Origin: DATKZH01 sp035528065
GTDB lineage: Bacteria > Planctomycetota > Planctomycetia > Pirellulales > Thermoguttaceae
Direction of reading: 5' to 3'
Assembly: GCA_035528065.1 (NCBI GenBank)
Contig: DATKZH010000434.1
Span: 4,381-68,380, forward strand
Length of the DNA: 64,000 bases
A program made the position numbers and the translations under genes. The notes beneath the pieces are model-generated. The model saw nothing but the letters and a program-made list of their open reading frames with translations. It ran no database searches and had not been told where the DNA came from. How positions within the stretch are numbered: position 1 is the stretch's first letter; each line of letters starts with the position of its first letter. Positions 37,683 to 47,471 of the stretch are shown here, in pieces.

Positions 37683-40349
37683 ATGCCCGCCAAGAAATCG
37701 GGAGAGCCTGCCTCAGGGGTTTCCTCGTCACGACGCGGAGGCGGCGGAAAGAGGCGATCGCCGGACGAGCAAACCGCCGGGGCCTCACTGCGGGTCGACG
37801 TTCCAACCGTCCAGACAGCAGAGGAGTGGCAGCGGACTTTCGACGCCGTGCCCGACCCGATTGCCATCCTGGACACGCAACACCGGATAGTGCGAGTCAA
37901 CAAAGCGATGGCCGAACGGCTCGGCCTCATCGAGGACCAGTGCGTCGGCCAAACCTGCTACCGCTTGGTTCACGGCACCGACGAGCCTCCGGCGTTCTGC
38001 CCTCACGCTCGACTACTCCGGGACGGTGAGGAACATACCGTCGAGGTTCACGAAGAACGGCTTGCGGGCGATTTCCTCGTGACCGCCTCCCCTCTACGGG
38101 ACTCCTCGGGGCGTCTCGTCGGCAGCGTGCACGTTGCACGCGACCTCACCGACCGCAAGCGGGCGGAGGAGGAGTTGAGACAGAGCGAGTCGCGACTGAA
38201 GGCCATCTTCCGGGCAGCGCCGACGGGGATCGGCCTGGTCTGCAATCGGGTCATCCGAGAGGCCAACGACCGCTTATGCGAGATGGTCGGCTATTCGCGT
38301 GAGGAGCTGCTGGACGAACCCGTCAGGATGCTCTACCCCAGCGACGAGGACTACGAATACGTCGGCCGGGAGAAATGCGCGCAGATCCGCCAGCGGGGCA
38401 CGGGAACCGTGGAGACCCACTTGCGCCGCAAGGACGGCACCGTCATCGACGTGCTGCTGAGTTCCTCCCCGCTCGACCCCGACGACCTCGCCATCGGCGT
38501 GACGTTCACCGCCCTGGACATCACAGATCGCAAGAGGGCGGAAGAGGCGCTCTGTGAGAGCGAAAGCTGCTACCGTTCTCTGTATTTGGCCGTGCGCGAA
38601 GGTGTGTGCCTTCACGAAGTCGTGTACGCCGAGTCCGGAAAGGCGGTCGACTACCGCATCTTGGACGTCAACCCGGCCTATGAAGCCATCACGGGTCTGT
38701 CGAGAGAGAAGACAATCGGCGCCCTGGCCTCCGAACTCTACGGCACCGGCAGCGCGCCGTTTCTCGACGTATACGCCGAGGTCGCGGAAACAGGCAAGCC
38801 GGCCCGGTTCGACGTCTATTGGGAACCGATGAGGAAACATTTCAGGATCGCCGCATTTTCTCCCGGACCGCGCCGCTTCGCCACGGTATTCACGGACGTC
38901 ACGGAGGCCAAGCGGGCGGAGCAATCGCTACGCGACTCGGAAGAAAGATTCCGCGTGCTCTTCGAGGATGCCCCGGACCCCATCTACCTGAACGACCTGG
39001 AGGGGATGTTCATCGACGGGAATCGGGCGGCGGAGGAAATCACGGGATACAGGAAGGAGGAGCTTGTCGGAAAGAATCTCATGACGGCGGGGTTGCTGGT
39101 TCCTTCCGATAGTCCCAAAGCGGCAGAGCGCCTCGCCGGAAACGCCGCTGGCCGACCCACAGGACCTGACGAGTTCACCCTGATACGCAAAGACGGAGGC
39201 CGGGTTAGCGTGGAGATCCGGACGTTTCGCGTCAAGATCGGCGCTCAAGACGTCGTCCTCGGCATCGCCAGGGACGTCACCGAGCGCAAACGAGCGGAAG
39301 AAGCGCTCCGCGAGAGCCAGCAGCGGTTTCGCGATCTCGCCGAGCTGTTGCCGCAGACGGTCTTCGAAACGGATCTTCAGGGACGTCTGACGTTCGTGAA
39401 CCGAGAGGCGTTGAAGACGTTCGGCTTTTCGGAAGAGGAGTCCCGCACCTCGATCAACGCCCTCGACATGCTGGCCCCCCATGAACGCGATCGGGGTCGA
39501 CGAAACATCGAGCAAGTCCTTCGGGGAGAGCCGTCCCGTGGAAACGAGTATCTCGCTCGACGAAAGGACGGAAGTTTGTTCCCCGTCGTAATAAGCAGCG
39601 CACCCATCGTTCGTAACGGGCGGCCGGCGGGACTGCGCGGAATCATCGTGGACATCACCGAGCGGAAGCGAGCCGAGGAGGCGCAGAAGCTGGCCGCCAC
39701 CGGCCGGATGGCCGCTCGCGTGGCCCACGAGATCAACAATCCGCTGGCCGGGATCAAGAACTCGTTCCTGTTGCTCAAGGACGCCGTTCCCCGCGACCAC
39801 CCCGACTACGACCTCGTCGGCCGGATCGAGAAGGAGATCGATCGAATCGCCAATATCGTCCGCCAGATGTACCGGCTCCATTCCCCTGACCAGGAGCCCC
39901 CTCACGCCATCTGCGTGGGGGAGACGATCCGCGAGGTCGTGCTCATGCTCCAGCCGAGTTGGCGCGAATACGACGTCCGCGTTGACGTAAATGCGCCAAG
40001 CCCCGCGTTGTCCGCCAGAATTCCCGAGGGTAGCTTGCGCCAAGTGCTGTACAACCTCGTGGAAAACGCCATCGAAGCCTCGCCGCAAGGAGGCGTGGTG
40101 AAGATCCACGCCGTTCGGACCGAAGAAAACATAAAGATCAGCATCTCCGACGAAGGGGTCGGGATTCCCCGCGAGCTACAGGAGCGAGTGTTCGAACCGT
40201 TCTTTAGCACCAAGCGGGGGCCGGGTACGTGCGGGATGGGCCTTGGCTTGTCCATCGTCCGGGACATCGTGGATACCCTGAGGGGCACGATAACACTTCA
40301 GAGCACGCCGAGCCGAGGGACCACGTTTGACGTCGTGTTGCCTGTCTGA
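37683..40349 (+). CDS. Cytoplasmic sensor histidine kinase with five PAS domains
   Basis: 888 residues from ATG 37683, GGAGG 8 bases upstream. Five PAS-PAC modules each end in the (D/E)xT(D/E)xKRAE linker (DLTDRKRAEEEL, DITDRKRAEEAL, DVTEAKRAEQSL, DVTERKRAEEAL, DITERKRAEEAQ). The first carries CVGQTCYRLVHGTDEPPAFCPH, a Cys-containing PAS variant. The kinase core has MAARVAHEINNPLAGIKNSF (phospho-acceptor His near residue 682), VENAIEASPQGG, DEGVGIPRELQERVFEPFFSTK and GMGLGLSIVRDIV. There is no membrane segment, so signals are cytoplasmic. Its receiver partner is the next gene, 25 bases downstream. Confidence 0.93.
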   Translation: MPAKKSGEPASGVSSSRRGGGGKRRSPDEQTAGASLRVDVPTVQTAEEWQRTFDAVPDPIAILDTQHRIVRVNKAMAERLGLIEDQCVGQTCYRLVHGTDEPPAFCPHARLLRDGEEHTVEVHEERLAGDFLVTASPLRDSSGRLVGSVHVARDLTDRKRAEEELRQSESRLKAIFRAAPTGIGLVCNRVIREANDRLCEMVGYSREELLDEPVRMLYPSDEDYEYVGREKCAQIRQRGTGTVETHLRRKDGTVIDVLLSSSPLDPDDLAIGVTFTALDITDRKRAEEALCESESCYRSLYLAVREGVCLHEVVYAESGKAVDYRILDVNPAYEAITGLSREKTIGALASELYGTGSAPFLDVYAEVAETGKPARFDVYWEPMRKHFRIAAFSPGPRRFATVFTDVTEAKRAEQSLRDSEERFRVLFEDAPDPIYLNDLEGMFIDGNRAAEEITGYRKEELVGKNLMTAGLLVPSDSPKAAERLAGNAAGRPTGPDEFTLIRKDGGRVSVEIRTFRVKIGAQDVVLGIARDVTERKRAEEALRESQQRFRDLAELLPQTVFETDLQGRLTFVNREALKTFGFSEEESRTSINALDMLAPHERDRGRRNIEQVLRGEPSRGNEYLARRKDGSLFPVVISSAPIVRNGRPAGLRGIIVDITERKRAEEAQKLAATGRMAARVAHEINNPLAGIKNSFLLLKDAVPRDHPDYDLVGRIEKEIDRIANIVRQMYRLHSPDQEPPHAICVGETIREVVLMLQPSWREYDVRVDVNAPSPALSARIPEGSLRQVLYNLVENAIEASPQGGVVKIHAVRTEENIKISISDEGVGIPRELQERVFEPFFSTKRGPGTCGMGLGLSIVRDIVDTLRGTITLQSTPSRGTTFDVVLPV

Positions 40350-40374
40350 ACGTCACAAAGGGGGGGCGAAAAGC

Positions 40375-41148
40375 ATGACGGTATCCTGCTCAATCCTGGT
40401 CGCCGACGACGAGGAAACGTTCCGAGAGTCGACCTGCCGGCTGCTGCGTCGCGAGGGGTACGACTGCCACTCCGCCGGCGACACCGAGGAAGCGGTGGCG
40501 AAGCTGCGCCAAAGACCGTTCGACCTCCTGATCGCCGACATCCGGATGCCGAGAAATCAGGAGATGCGGCTCGTTCGCGAGGCCCAGCGACTGGCTCAAG
40601 GCATGCCGGTCATCCTGGTCACCGGCTATCCGTCGCTGGACACCGCCATCCGTTCGATTGGCATGCCCGTCACTGCCTACCTGACCAAGCCGGTGGACTT
40701 CCCCGACCTGCTGAGCCACGTCCGCCCTTCGGTGGAACGCTCGCAGAGGTATCGGACCTTGTCGCGGGTCCGAGAGCGCCTCCGACAGTGTCTCGAGGAC
40801 CTAGAACAGGTCGGGCATGAGAGCGAGTCGTCGGCAGATGGCGCTTCGCGCGTCGCGACCACAGTCTCGACGGCGACCATCCGTACGGTGGCCGCCTGCT
40901 TGTCGGAAATGCTGGAGATCCGAGGGGAGTCTTTCTCTGGGGAATGGTCCCCCAACCTGTGCGACCTGCTGGATTGCCCCCAGCGCCCGGTCCATCGGAA
41001 GGCGATCCAGGAGACCGTCGAAGTCCTCAAGAAGACGAAAAGCACGTTCAAGTCGAAGGACCTGGCCCAACTGCGGGCGAAACTGGAGAATCTGCTGAAC
41101 ACGCCGGAGGGGTTCTTCTACGATACCCGATCGTGTGCTCCCGTCTGA
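40375..41148 (+). CDS. Response regulator with novel C-terminal region
   Basis: 257 residues from ATG 40375. The N-terminal receiver has DD at residues 11-12, phospho-acceptor D55 (LLIADIRMP), VTGYPSLDTAI and YLTKPVDFPDLL. The C-terminal 120 residues are helical with no helix-turn-helix I recognise (WSPNLCDLLDCPQRPVHRKAIQETVEVLKKTKSTFKSKDLAQLRAKLENLL). NtrC-like AAA+ and FIS domains are absent. Paired with the five-PAS kinase upstream, it is the probable output, but its mode of action is unknown. Confidence 0.87.
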   Translation: MTVSCSILVADDEETFRESTCRLLRREGYDCHSAGDTEEAVAKLRQRPFDLLIADIRMPRNQEMRLVREAQRLAQGMPVILVTGYPSLDTAIRSIGMPVTAYLTKPVDFPDLLSHVRPSVERSQRYRTLSRVRERLRQCLEDLEQVGHESESSADGASRVATTVSTATIRTVAACLSEMLEIRGESFSGEWSPNLCDLLDCPQRPVHRKAIQETVEVLKKTKSTFKSKDLAQLRAKLENLLNTPEGFFYDTRSCAPV

Positions 41149-41258
41149 CAGTGGCTGACGGTCTTCAGAATCGCCGGGGAGACGAAGGGAGCCCGGTCGG
41201 CCCCTTCCTCGATTCTCCGCCGAAACATGTTGTCGAGCCTCTTGGCCTCCAGCCGGCC

Positions 41259-42824
41259 TTACCCCGCCGCCGGCGCGGCTTGGGGCAGCTCCTGCTGAAG
41301 GCGGTCGGCCAGGAGGCTTCGCAGGTCGGCGGCCTTGTCGGGGGCGGCTTCCAGGACGTTCTTCGTCTGCCCGGGGTCCTGCTCCAGGTCGTAGAGGCAC
41401 GGCCCCGCGCCGCGGTTGTTGCCCTGGATGTGCTGGAAGTAGTGCCACCGCTTGTCGCGGACCGAGGCGAAGGTGCCGAACTGCGTGAACACGCGGTCCT
41501 GGAGCTTGTCGGACCGGCCCGAAACCAGCGACCACATGTTTTGGCCGTCCATCTGCTCCTGGTCGTCGATCCCCAGCATGTGGCAGAACGTGGGGGCGAA
41601 GTCGATCGCCGAGACGAGCTCCGCGACGCGCTTGCCCGACGTGCTGCGGTCCGGGTGGCGGATGAACAGCGGCAGTTGCATCACCAGCGAATTCAACAGG
41701 GCGGCCTGCTTCTGGACGTAGCCCAGCTCGCCGAGGTGCGTGCCGTGGTCGGTGGTGAAGACGACGATCGTGTCGTCCAAGAGCTTCATCTTCTCCATCG
41801 ACTCCATCAGCCGCCCGATGCAGTGGTCGACGTAGCTGACCTCGGCGGCGTACAGGTCGCGGATGACGGGCAAGTGCGGGGTGAAGTCGGGCTGGTTCTT
41901 GCCGCCCTGGACCCCGTAGCCGAAGAGGAACCGCTCGAACCCGTAGTCGTCGCGATACATCTTCTGGAACCGGGGCGGGGCGTCCCACGGCTCGTGCGGA
42001 TCGAACATCTCCACCCAGAGCATGAACGGCCTGTTGGTCGCGTTCTGCCGGAGCCACTTGGTCGCCCGGGAGACCGTCTGCGCGGCCATGTAGTCGTCCT
42101 CCGTCTCCCAGCTTTGCGAGTTCCTCATGTACGTCCGCATCGCGTTGTCGTACGACGGATTCCACAGATCGGCCGGCATGTGGTCCCTGGGCTGGAACTG
42201 CTCCTTGGGGCCGCCCAGGTATTGGTCGCTCTCGTGTCCGCGGATCCACTCCCAGGTGTCGAAGCCGGCGTGGAGGTTCATGTCGGGCTTGAAGTAGTGG
42301 TAGACGTCGCAGATCAGCCCCGTCCAGAAGCCATGCGCCCCGAGGACCTGGGCCACGTTGACGTCCTCGGCCGGGTGCGGGATCCAGGCCGCGCCGGGCA
42401 CGACCGACTTGCCCGTGTGATAGCAGCGCCGGCAGGGGATCGTCGGCAGCCCGTCGGCGAAGGCGTTGTCGAACACCACGCTCTGGGCCGCCAATTGATC
42501 GAGGCAGGGCGTCTTGATCCGCTCGGCCCCGTAGGCCCCGAGGTGGTCGAGCCGGAGGGTGTCGGCGATGATCACGACCAGGTTCAGGCCGTTCGACTTG
42601 GCCGTCTTCTTGATCGCCCGGCCGGCGCGGTTGCGGACCCCGCGTTCCTGCATCTCCTTCTGATCGGGCCTCAGCTCGTCGGGCTCGGCTGCCTTGGCCT
42701 GCTCCGCCCCCTGGGACGCCCCGGCATACGCCGCGGCCCCGGCGGCCCCCAGACCTACCCGAGCGAGGAAGCCGCGCCGATCCACGTTGCTGCCCTTGGC
42801 ACGGTTTTCTTCGTCACGTTTCAT
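41259..42824 (-). CDS. Tat-exported sulfatase-superfamily hydrolase lacking the Cys/Ser nucleophile
   Basis: 521 residues with a twin-arginine signal (DRRGFLARVGLGAAGAAAYAG, R16-R17). The alkaline phosphatase superfamily core is clear: VVIIADTLRLDHLGAYG at the first metal site and VVFTTDHGTHLGELG at the second. The sulfatase signature C/S-x-P-x-R should be at residues 128-132, but it reads TIPCR, with Thr at the position normally converted to formylglycine; the following RRCYHTGK is conserved. So it may use Thr as nucleophile, like phosphodiesterases of this superfamily, or be catalytically changed. It neighbours a kinase-FGE fusion and sulfur transport genes. Confidence 0.88.
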   Translation of the reverse strand: MKRDEENRAKGSNVDRRGFLARVGLGAAGAAAYAGASQGAEQAKAAEPDELRPDQKEMQERGVRNRAGRAIKKTAKSNGLNLVVIIADTLRLDHLGAYGAERIKTPCLDQLAAQSVVFDNAFADGLPTIPCRRCYHTGKSVVPGAAWIPHPAEDVNVAQVLGAHGFWTGLICDVYHYFKPDMNLHAGFDTWEWIRGHESDQYLGGPKEQFQPRDHMPADLWNPSYDNAMRTYMRNSQSWETEDDYMAAQTVSRATKWLRQNATNRPFMLWVEMFDPHEPWDAPPRFQKMYRDDYGFERFLFGYGVQGGKNQPDFTPHLPVIRDLYAAEVSYVDHCIGRLMESMEKMKLLDDTIVVFTTDHGTHLGELGYVQKQAALLNSLVMQLPLFIRHPDRSTSGKRVAELVSAIDFAPTFCHMLGIDDQEQMDGQNMWSLVSGRSDKLQDRVFTQFGTFASVRDKRWHYFQHIQGNNRGAGPCLYDLEQDPGQTKNVLEAAPDKAADLRSLLADRLQQELPQAAPAAG

Positions 42825-43010
42825 GATCTCGCTCCCTCATGTCCTGAATGTCTTGGCGGTCGTTCGCTTGGGACGTGCCCTTGCCGGAGAGCCTACTCCC
42901 GCGACGAGGCGACGTCAAGAAATGCGAGATCATTCCCCGGTCCCGCCGGGAAAGGTCGATTGGGCAGCGGGCAATCGCAGGGAGTAGCCGCGAGTTTTCT
43001 GTTCGCGGCG

Positions 43011-45635
43011 CTATTGCGCCGATTCCGGGATCTCGCAGACCACGCGGAAGCCGCCCGTGTTGCTGCTGAAGGACATGTCCCGCGCGACGGCTCGGCAGGC
43101 AGAGCTGCAAAGCCACGTGGCGCTGTTCCACGCGGCGCCGCGGAAGATCCGTACGGTCCCGGAATCGGGGCCGGGCGGGTCTTCGACCGGAGACCGTTCG
43201 TAGTAACGGGGATCGTACCAGTCCCGGCACCATTCCCAAGCGTTGCCGTGCGTGCCGTACAGTCCGAACGCGTTGGGACGGCCCGTACCCCCGGGAGACG
43301 TATAGGGATGACCGTCGTCCCAGGAGACCGTATCCGGGACCGTCGGGAGGACCCGCTTCAGCGCGGCGTCCGCGATGTTGGCGGAACCGGCCAAACGCGG
43401 GAGGTCGTCGCCGCAGTACCAGCGGGTCGTCGTGCCTGCCCGGCAGACGTACTCCCATTCCGCCTCGGTCGGCAAGCGATACGCCTTGCTCTCCTCTTGA
43501 CCGAGCCACTCACAGAAAGCGGCCGCATCGTTCCAGCTCACCAGGACGACGGGGTGATCTGCGTCCTGGGCGTAGCCGGGCGTGCGCCACGTGAGCTGCG
43601 GCAAGGTCTGGTGCTTGTAGCTCCCGTCCGGCTGGGCCAGGTAGAAGCCGCGTCCTTGCCCGCTCCTCTCCGCATCGGTCTTGTGCCCCGTCGCTTCCAC
43701 GAATCGGCGGAACTGGTCGACGGTGGTCTCATGCTGACCGACGTAGAAGGGGCGGGTCAATCGGACACGGTGCCGGGGCCCCTCGCTGCGCACACTCTCC
43801 AGGTATTCCCCGACCACTCCCTGCCGAGTCGCTTCGGCGACGTGCTGATCGATCTCCGACTGCGGGGCGCCCATTTCGTATTCGCCCGGCGGGATGAGGA
43901 CAAGCTTCATGCCAATGGAGTTGGTCGTTTCCACCGGTACGCCCAAGTGTTTGGCCCAAGCCCGCTGGCACCGCTTCGCCTGGGCCGTGCTGAATGGAGC
44001 GACGGCATCCGGCAGCGTATCCTCGGGATCGGCCTGCGACGCCGGCGGAGCAGCATTTGCCATCGGTACGCCGGAATCGTCGGCCGGCGTCTGAGGTTCC
44101 GACCGGGGGCCCCGCTGCGGTTCCGCTTGGGGTTTCGGCGGGCGTGCGCCTTCTTCGGTCGAAGCCTCGACCGCCGCCGGCTGCGCTTTGGGAAGGTCCG
44201 TGTCTGCGGGCCATTGGCCGCTCGTGCCCGGCGGAGGTTCCTGTTCTTCTTGCCCGGTCGACTCGACGGCGCCTTCGGCCGGCCGCGCGACGACTTCGCC
44301 TTCCGGCGGCTTTCGTCCATCCTCGCCACCGCGGCCGAGCAGGAGAAAGAGCATCGCCGCGACCACGACCAGCGCGGCCGCTCCGCCCGCGATCCCGAGG
44401 TAGAGCTTCGCCGGCGACCCCTTGCGCGGGATCAGCTTCTTCCAGGCGCTCCGCGCGGTTCCTCGCTCGACCTGAGAGCGGAGCGTTTGCTCGGCCGCGG
44501 GGGCGGGCGGCGGCTCGGGCGCGGCTTCCCGTTGCGAGAGGTGTTGGAGGAACGAGGTCAGGGCGCCGTCCCCGGACGCTTCGGCAGCCGCCGCGCGGGC
44601 GGCCGGCTCCCGCCGGTCCACGCAGGCTTCCAGGGCGCCGATCACTTCGGTCATCGACTGGTAGCGGTCTTCGGGCGCCTTGGCCAGCATCTTCCGGCAG
44701 ACGGCGTCGAGCTCGGCCGGCACGTCGGGCCGGGCATCGCACAGCGAGGGAATCGGGTCCTCGCGATGGGCGAGCAGGATCCTGATCAGCGTCTCGCCGT
44801 CGTACGGCTTCTTGCCGGTCAAGAGGCGATAGAGCGTACAGCCGAGTGAGTAAACGTCGGCTCGATGGTCGGCGCGATGCGTGTCTTCGGCCTGCTCCGG
44901 GGCCATGTAGTCGCAGGTCCCCATCACCTGGCCGGTTGACGTCAGGCGATCCTCGCCCGTCTCCTCACCCTCGAACACGCGGGCCAGCCCCATGTCGAGG
45001 ATCTTGACGGTGCCCCTCTTATCCACCAACAGGTTGCCCGGTTTGATGTCGCGGTGGACGACGCCTTCGGAGTGTGCGTACTCGAGCCCACGGGCCGCCT
45101 GGACGACGTAGTCAACCGCCTCGTGGACGGGCAGAAGCCCTCGCTCCGCCGCGAGCTGAGCCAGGTCCTTGCCGTCGACGTACTGCATCACGAGGAAGTG
45201 AATCCCCTCGGCTTCGCCTGCATCGAAGGCGGTCACGATATTGGGGTGTTGCAGCTTGGCCGCGGCCCTTGCCTCGCGCCGGAACCGCTGGACGGCCTCG
45301 GGTAAGTGCATCGCCCTGCGCGGCAGCACCTTCAAGGCGACGATACGATCCATCGTGCGGTGTCGGGCCTTGAGCACTTGCCCCATGCCGCCGGCGCCGA
45401 TCTGATCGAGCACCGTGTATTCGCCGAAAACCAGGCCCTTGATTTTCCCCTGATAGACGGCCGACGCCTGATACCGCGTGAGCCTCTTGGCCCGGAGCAG
45501 CTCCCGGGCAAGCCCTTGCGCGTCCTTCGGCCGACGCTCCGGCGGGAGGCCCTCCTGAAACGCCGTGAGCTCGTCTGTCGAGAACAGGCTGCTACGCGTG
45601 AGGTTTTCGACGAACTGGTCGAGCGAGATTGCCAT
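43011..45635 (-). CDS. Ser/Thr protein kinase fused to FGE-sulfatase (SUMF1-like) domain
   Basis: 874 residues. N-terminal kinase (about 72-340): VLDQIGAGGMGQVLKAR, VALKVLP, VVHRDIKPGNLLV, ILDMGLAR, APEQ, DVYSLGCTLYRLLTG. A linker and one membrane helix near 437-457 (LYLGIAGGAAALVVVAAMLFLLLG) follow, then an acidic Pro-rich stretch. An extracytoplasmic FGE-like domain (about 620-870) carries NSIGMKLVLIPPGEYEMGA, VSWNDAAAFCEWLG, YRLPTEAEWEYVCRAG, GLYGTHGNAWEWCRDWY and FRGAAWNS. Planctomycetes have many such fusions, usually thought to be receptors rather than sulfatase-maturing enzymes. The sulfatase-family gene lies next to it on the same strand. Confidence 0.92.
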   Translation of the reverse strand: MAISLDQFVENLTRSSLFSTDELTAFQEGLPPERRPKDAQGLARELLRAKRLTRYQASAVYQGKIKGLVFGEYTVLDQIGAGGMGQVLKARHRTMDRIVALKVLPRRAMHLPEAVQRFRREARAAAKLQHPNIVTAFDAGEAEGIHFLVMQYVDGKDLAQLAAERGLLPVHEAVDYVVQAARGLEYAHSEGVVHRDIKPGNLLVDKRGTVKILDMGLARVFEGEETGEDRLTSTGQVMGTCDYMAPEQAEDTHRADHRADVYSLGCTLYRLLTGKKPYDGETLIRILLAHREDPIPSLCDARPDVPAELDAVCRKMLAKAPEDRYQSMTEVIGALEACVDRREPAARAAAAEASGDGALTSFLQHLSQREAAPEPPPAPAAEQTLRSQVERGTARSAWKKLIPRKGSPAKLYLGIAGGAAALVVVAAMLFLLLGRGGEDGRKPPEGEVVARPAEGAVESTGQEEQEPPPGTSGQWPADTDLPKAQPAAVEASTEEGARPPKPQAEPQRGPRSEPQTPADDSGVPMANAAPPASQADPEDTLPDAVAPFSTAQAKRCQRAWAKHLGVPVETTNSIGMKLVLIPPGEYEMGAPQSEIDQHVAEATRQGVVGEYLESVRSEGPRHRVRLTRPFYVGQHETTVDQFRRFVEATGHKTDAERSGQGRGFYLAQPDGSYKHQTLPQLTWRTPGYAQDADHPVVLVSWNDAAAFCEWLGQEESKAYRLPTEAEWEYVCRAGTTTRWYCGDDLPRLAGSANIADAALKRVLPTVPDTVSWDDGHPYTSPGGTGRPNAFGLYGTHGNAWEWCRDWYDPRYYERSPVEDPPGPDSGTVRIFRGAAWNSATWLCSSACRAVARDMSFSSNTGGFRVVCEIPESAQ

Positions 45636-45761
45636 GCAGATGCGACTCGATGGATGCCGAAAACTCTATGTTAACTCGCCCGGCATCGAAAAGGCAACCG
45701 GCGCCGCTCTTGCGAGGGGATCTCTGGGACTCCCGTGGTGCACGGCCGCGAAGGCGACCGG

Positions 45762-47423
45762 TCACAGTACGTCTTCCAGGGCCTGCTTGAGCGAGGCGTA
45801 TTCCACGCGTTTCCCGTACTTCGCCTTCCATCCGGCCCGGGCCACCAGATCGCGGACGCGGGCCTTCATGCCGGCGAAGGCGAAGCCGATGCCTCGTGGC
45901 TGGTAGTCGTCGATGAGCTCCTCCAGCGTGCTCACGGCCGTGGCGTCGATATCGTTGGCCGCGGACATGTCCAGCAGCACCCAAGCGACGTCCTGACGCT
46001 CCGCCAGCCGCTGCCTCAGCCGGTCCTCCACGAATCGAGCGTTGGCGAAGTAGAGCGACGCGTCGACCCGGAGGATGAGCACGTTGGGGTAGGTCCGGGC
46101 GTTCGGGTAGCGGGCCAGATCGCGAAAGACGCCCTCCTCGGCGACGTAGCCGAGCTCGGCCATGTGCGGCCGGGAGCTCCGCCAGACGAACAACGCCAGC
46201 GACAGCGCGACGCCGGTCAGCACGCCCGGCTCCACGTCCAGGATCAGCGTGGCCAGGAACGTGACGAGGAAGGTGACGCCGTCGGCCCTCTTCACCTTGT
46301 ACAGCCGGAGGCCCTCCTTGACCTCGATCAGCCCGACCACCGCCACGATGACCACCGCCGCCAGCACGGCCTTGGGGAGATAGTGGAACAGCGGCGTCAG
46401 AAACAACAGCGTGAGCACGACCGCCGCGGCGGTGACCAGCGAGGCCAAAAGCGTCTTCGCCCCGGCACTGTAGCTGACCGCCGTCCGCGAGAACCCGCCG
46501 GTGACCGGATAGCCCGAAAACAGCCCCGCCGCGACGTTCGCCAGACCCAGCGCCCGCAGCTCCTGGTTCGGGTCGACCCGGTACTTCTCTCGAGCGGCGA
46601 TCGACTGGGCGATGGCGATCGACTCGAGGAAGCCGACCAGCGCGATGGTAATCGCCGTCGGCGCGAGCGAACTCGCTGCGTGCCAATCGAGCTTGGGTGG
46701 CGAGAAACCGGGCAGCCCGCCGGGCACGGCCCCGACCACGGCCACGCCGTGGGTGTCCAGTCGCAAGAGCCAGACCAGCAGCGTCGCCAGAATCACGACG
46801 GTCATCGCGCTGGGGAAACGGGGCCAGCGCTTCCTGAAGAGGGCCAAGACCGCGATGCTCGCTCCGCCGACGGCCAGGGTGATCGGGCTCGTCTGGCCGA
46901 TCCGCACGGCCGCCTCGGCCGCCAGCGTGAACACCGAATCACCCTGGGCCAGCGGAATCCCCAGCAAGTGCTTCAACTGGCTGAAGCAGATGATCAAAGC
47001 CGCGGCCGACGTGAACCCGGCGATCACCGCCCGGGAAAGGAAATTCAGCAAGAACCCCGCGCGCAACAGGCCCAGCGCCAGTTGCGCGAGGCCCACCAGC
47101 AGCGCCAGAAGCAGGACCAGGGTGAGATACTCCTGCGAGCCGGGCTTGGCCAGGGCGGAGCACTTCGCGGCGACCAGAAGCGAGATGATCGCGACGGGGC
47201 CGACGGCCAATTGCCGGGACGAGCCGAAAAGCGCGTAGACCATTAGCGGGGCCACGCAGGCGTAGAGTCCCACGACCGGCGGCAGTCCCGCCAACATGGC
47301 GTAGGCCATCGCCTGGGGCACGAGCATCACGGCGACGGTCAGCCCGGCCAACAGGTCCGCCCGGAGATGGCCCCGCTCGTATCGGCGAAGCCACCCCCAG
47401 GCGGGGACGATCTTCTCGATCAT
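45762..47423 (-). CDS. SulP-family sulfate/anion permease with STAS domain
   Basis: 553 residues. An 11-12 helix SulP core starts at LRADLLAGLTVAVMLVPQAMAYAMLAGLPP and includes SRAVIAGFTSAAALII and VTGGFSRTAVSYSAGAKT. A cytoplasmic C-terminal STAS domain (about 440-553) has VLILRVDASLYFANARFVEDRL and LDMSAANDIDATAVSTLEELI. It transports sulfate or a related anion, possibly bicarbonate. It follows two YeeE/YedE genes and a persulfide dioxygenase on the same strand, so sulfate or sulfur compounds are the likely cargo. Confidence 0.92.
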   Translation of the reverse strand: MIEKIVPAWGWLRRYERGHLRADLLAGLTVAVMLVPQAMAYAMLAGLPPVVGLYACVAPLMVYALFGSSRQLAVGPVAIISLLVAAKCSALAKPGSQEYLTLVLLLALLVGLAQLALGLLRAGFLLNFLSRAVIAGFTSAAALIICFSQLKHLLGIPLAQGDSVFTLAAEAAVRIGQTSPITLAVGGASIAVLALFRKRWPRFPSAMTVVILATLLVWLLRLDTHGVAVVGAVPGGLPGFSPPKLDWHAASSLAPTAITIALVGFLESIAIAQSIAAREKYRVDPNQELRALGLANVAAGLFSGYPVTGGFSRTAVSYSAGAKTLLASLVTAAAVVLTLLFLTPLFHYLPKAVLAAVVIVAVVGLIEVKEGLRLYKVKRADGVTFLVTFLATLILDVEPGVLTGVALSLALFVWRSSRPHMAELGYVAEEGVFRDLARYPNARTYPNVLILRVDASLYFANARFVEDRLRQRLAERQDVAWVLLDMSAANDIDATAVSTLEELIDDYQPRGIGFAFAGMKARVRDLVARAGWKAKYGKRVEYASLKQALEDVL

Positions 47424-47471
47424 CGGTCCGCCTCGATGCGTTCGGGTTGAGGCACTCCGTCCCCGTGCCGG

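Noticed and set aside
40944..44849. A very long rightward open frame (1301 codons) opposite the sulfatase and kinase genes
   Set aside because: It is the antisense of genes with clear domains, has Arg/Val/Gly-biased sequence and no recognisable motif. High GC keeps the frame open.
43011..45635. The FGE-like domain as the maturase of the neighbouring sulfatase
   Set aside because: The adjacent enzyme lacks the Cys/Ser that FGE modifies, and kinase-fused FGE domains are generally considered receptors.
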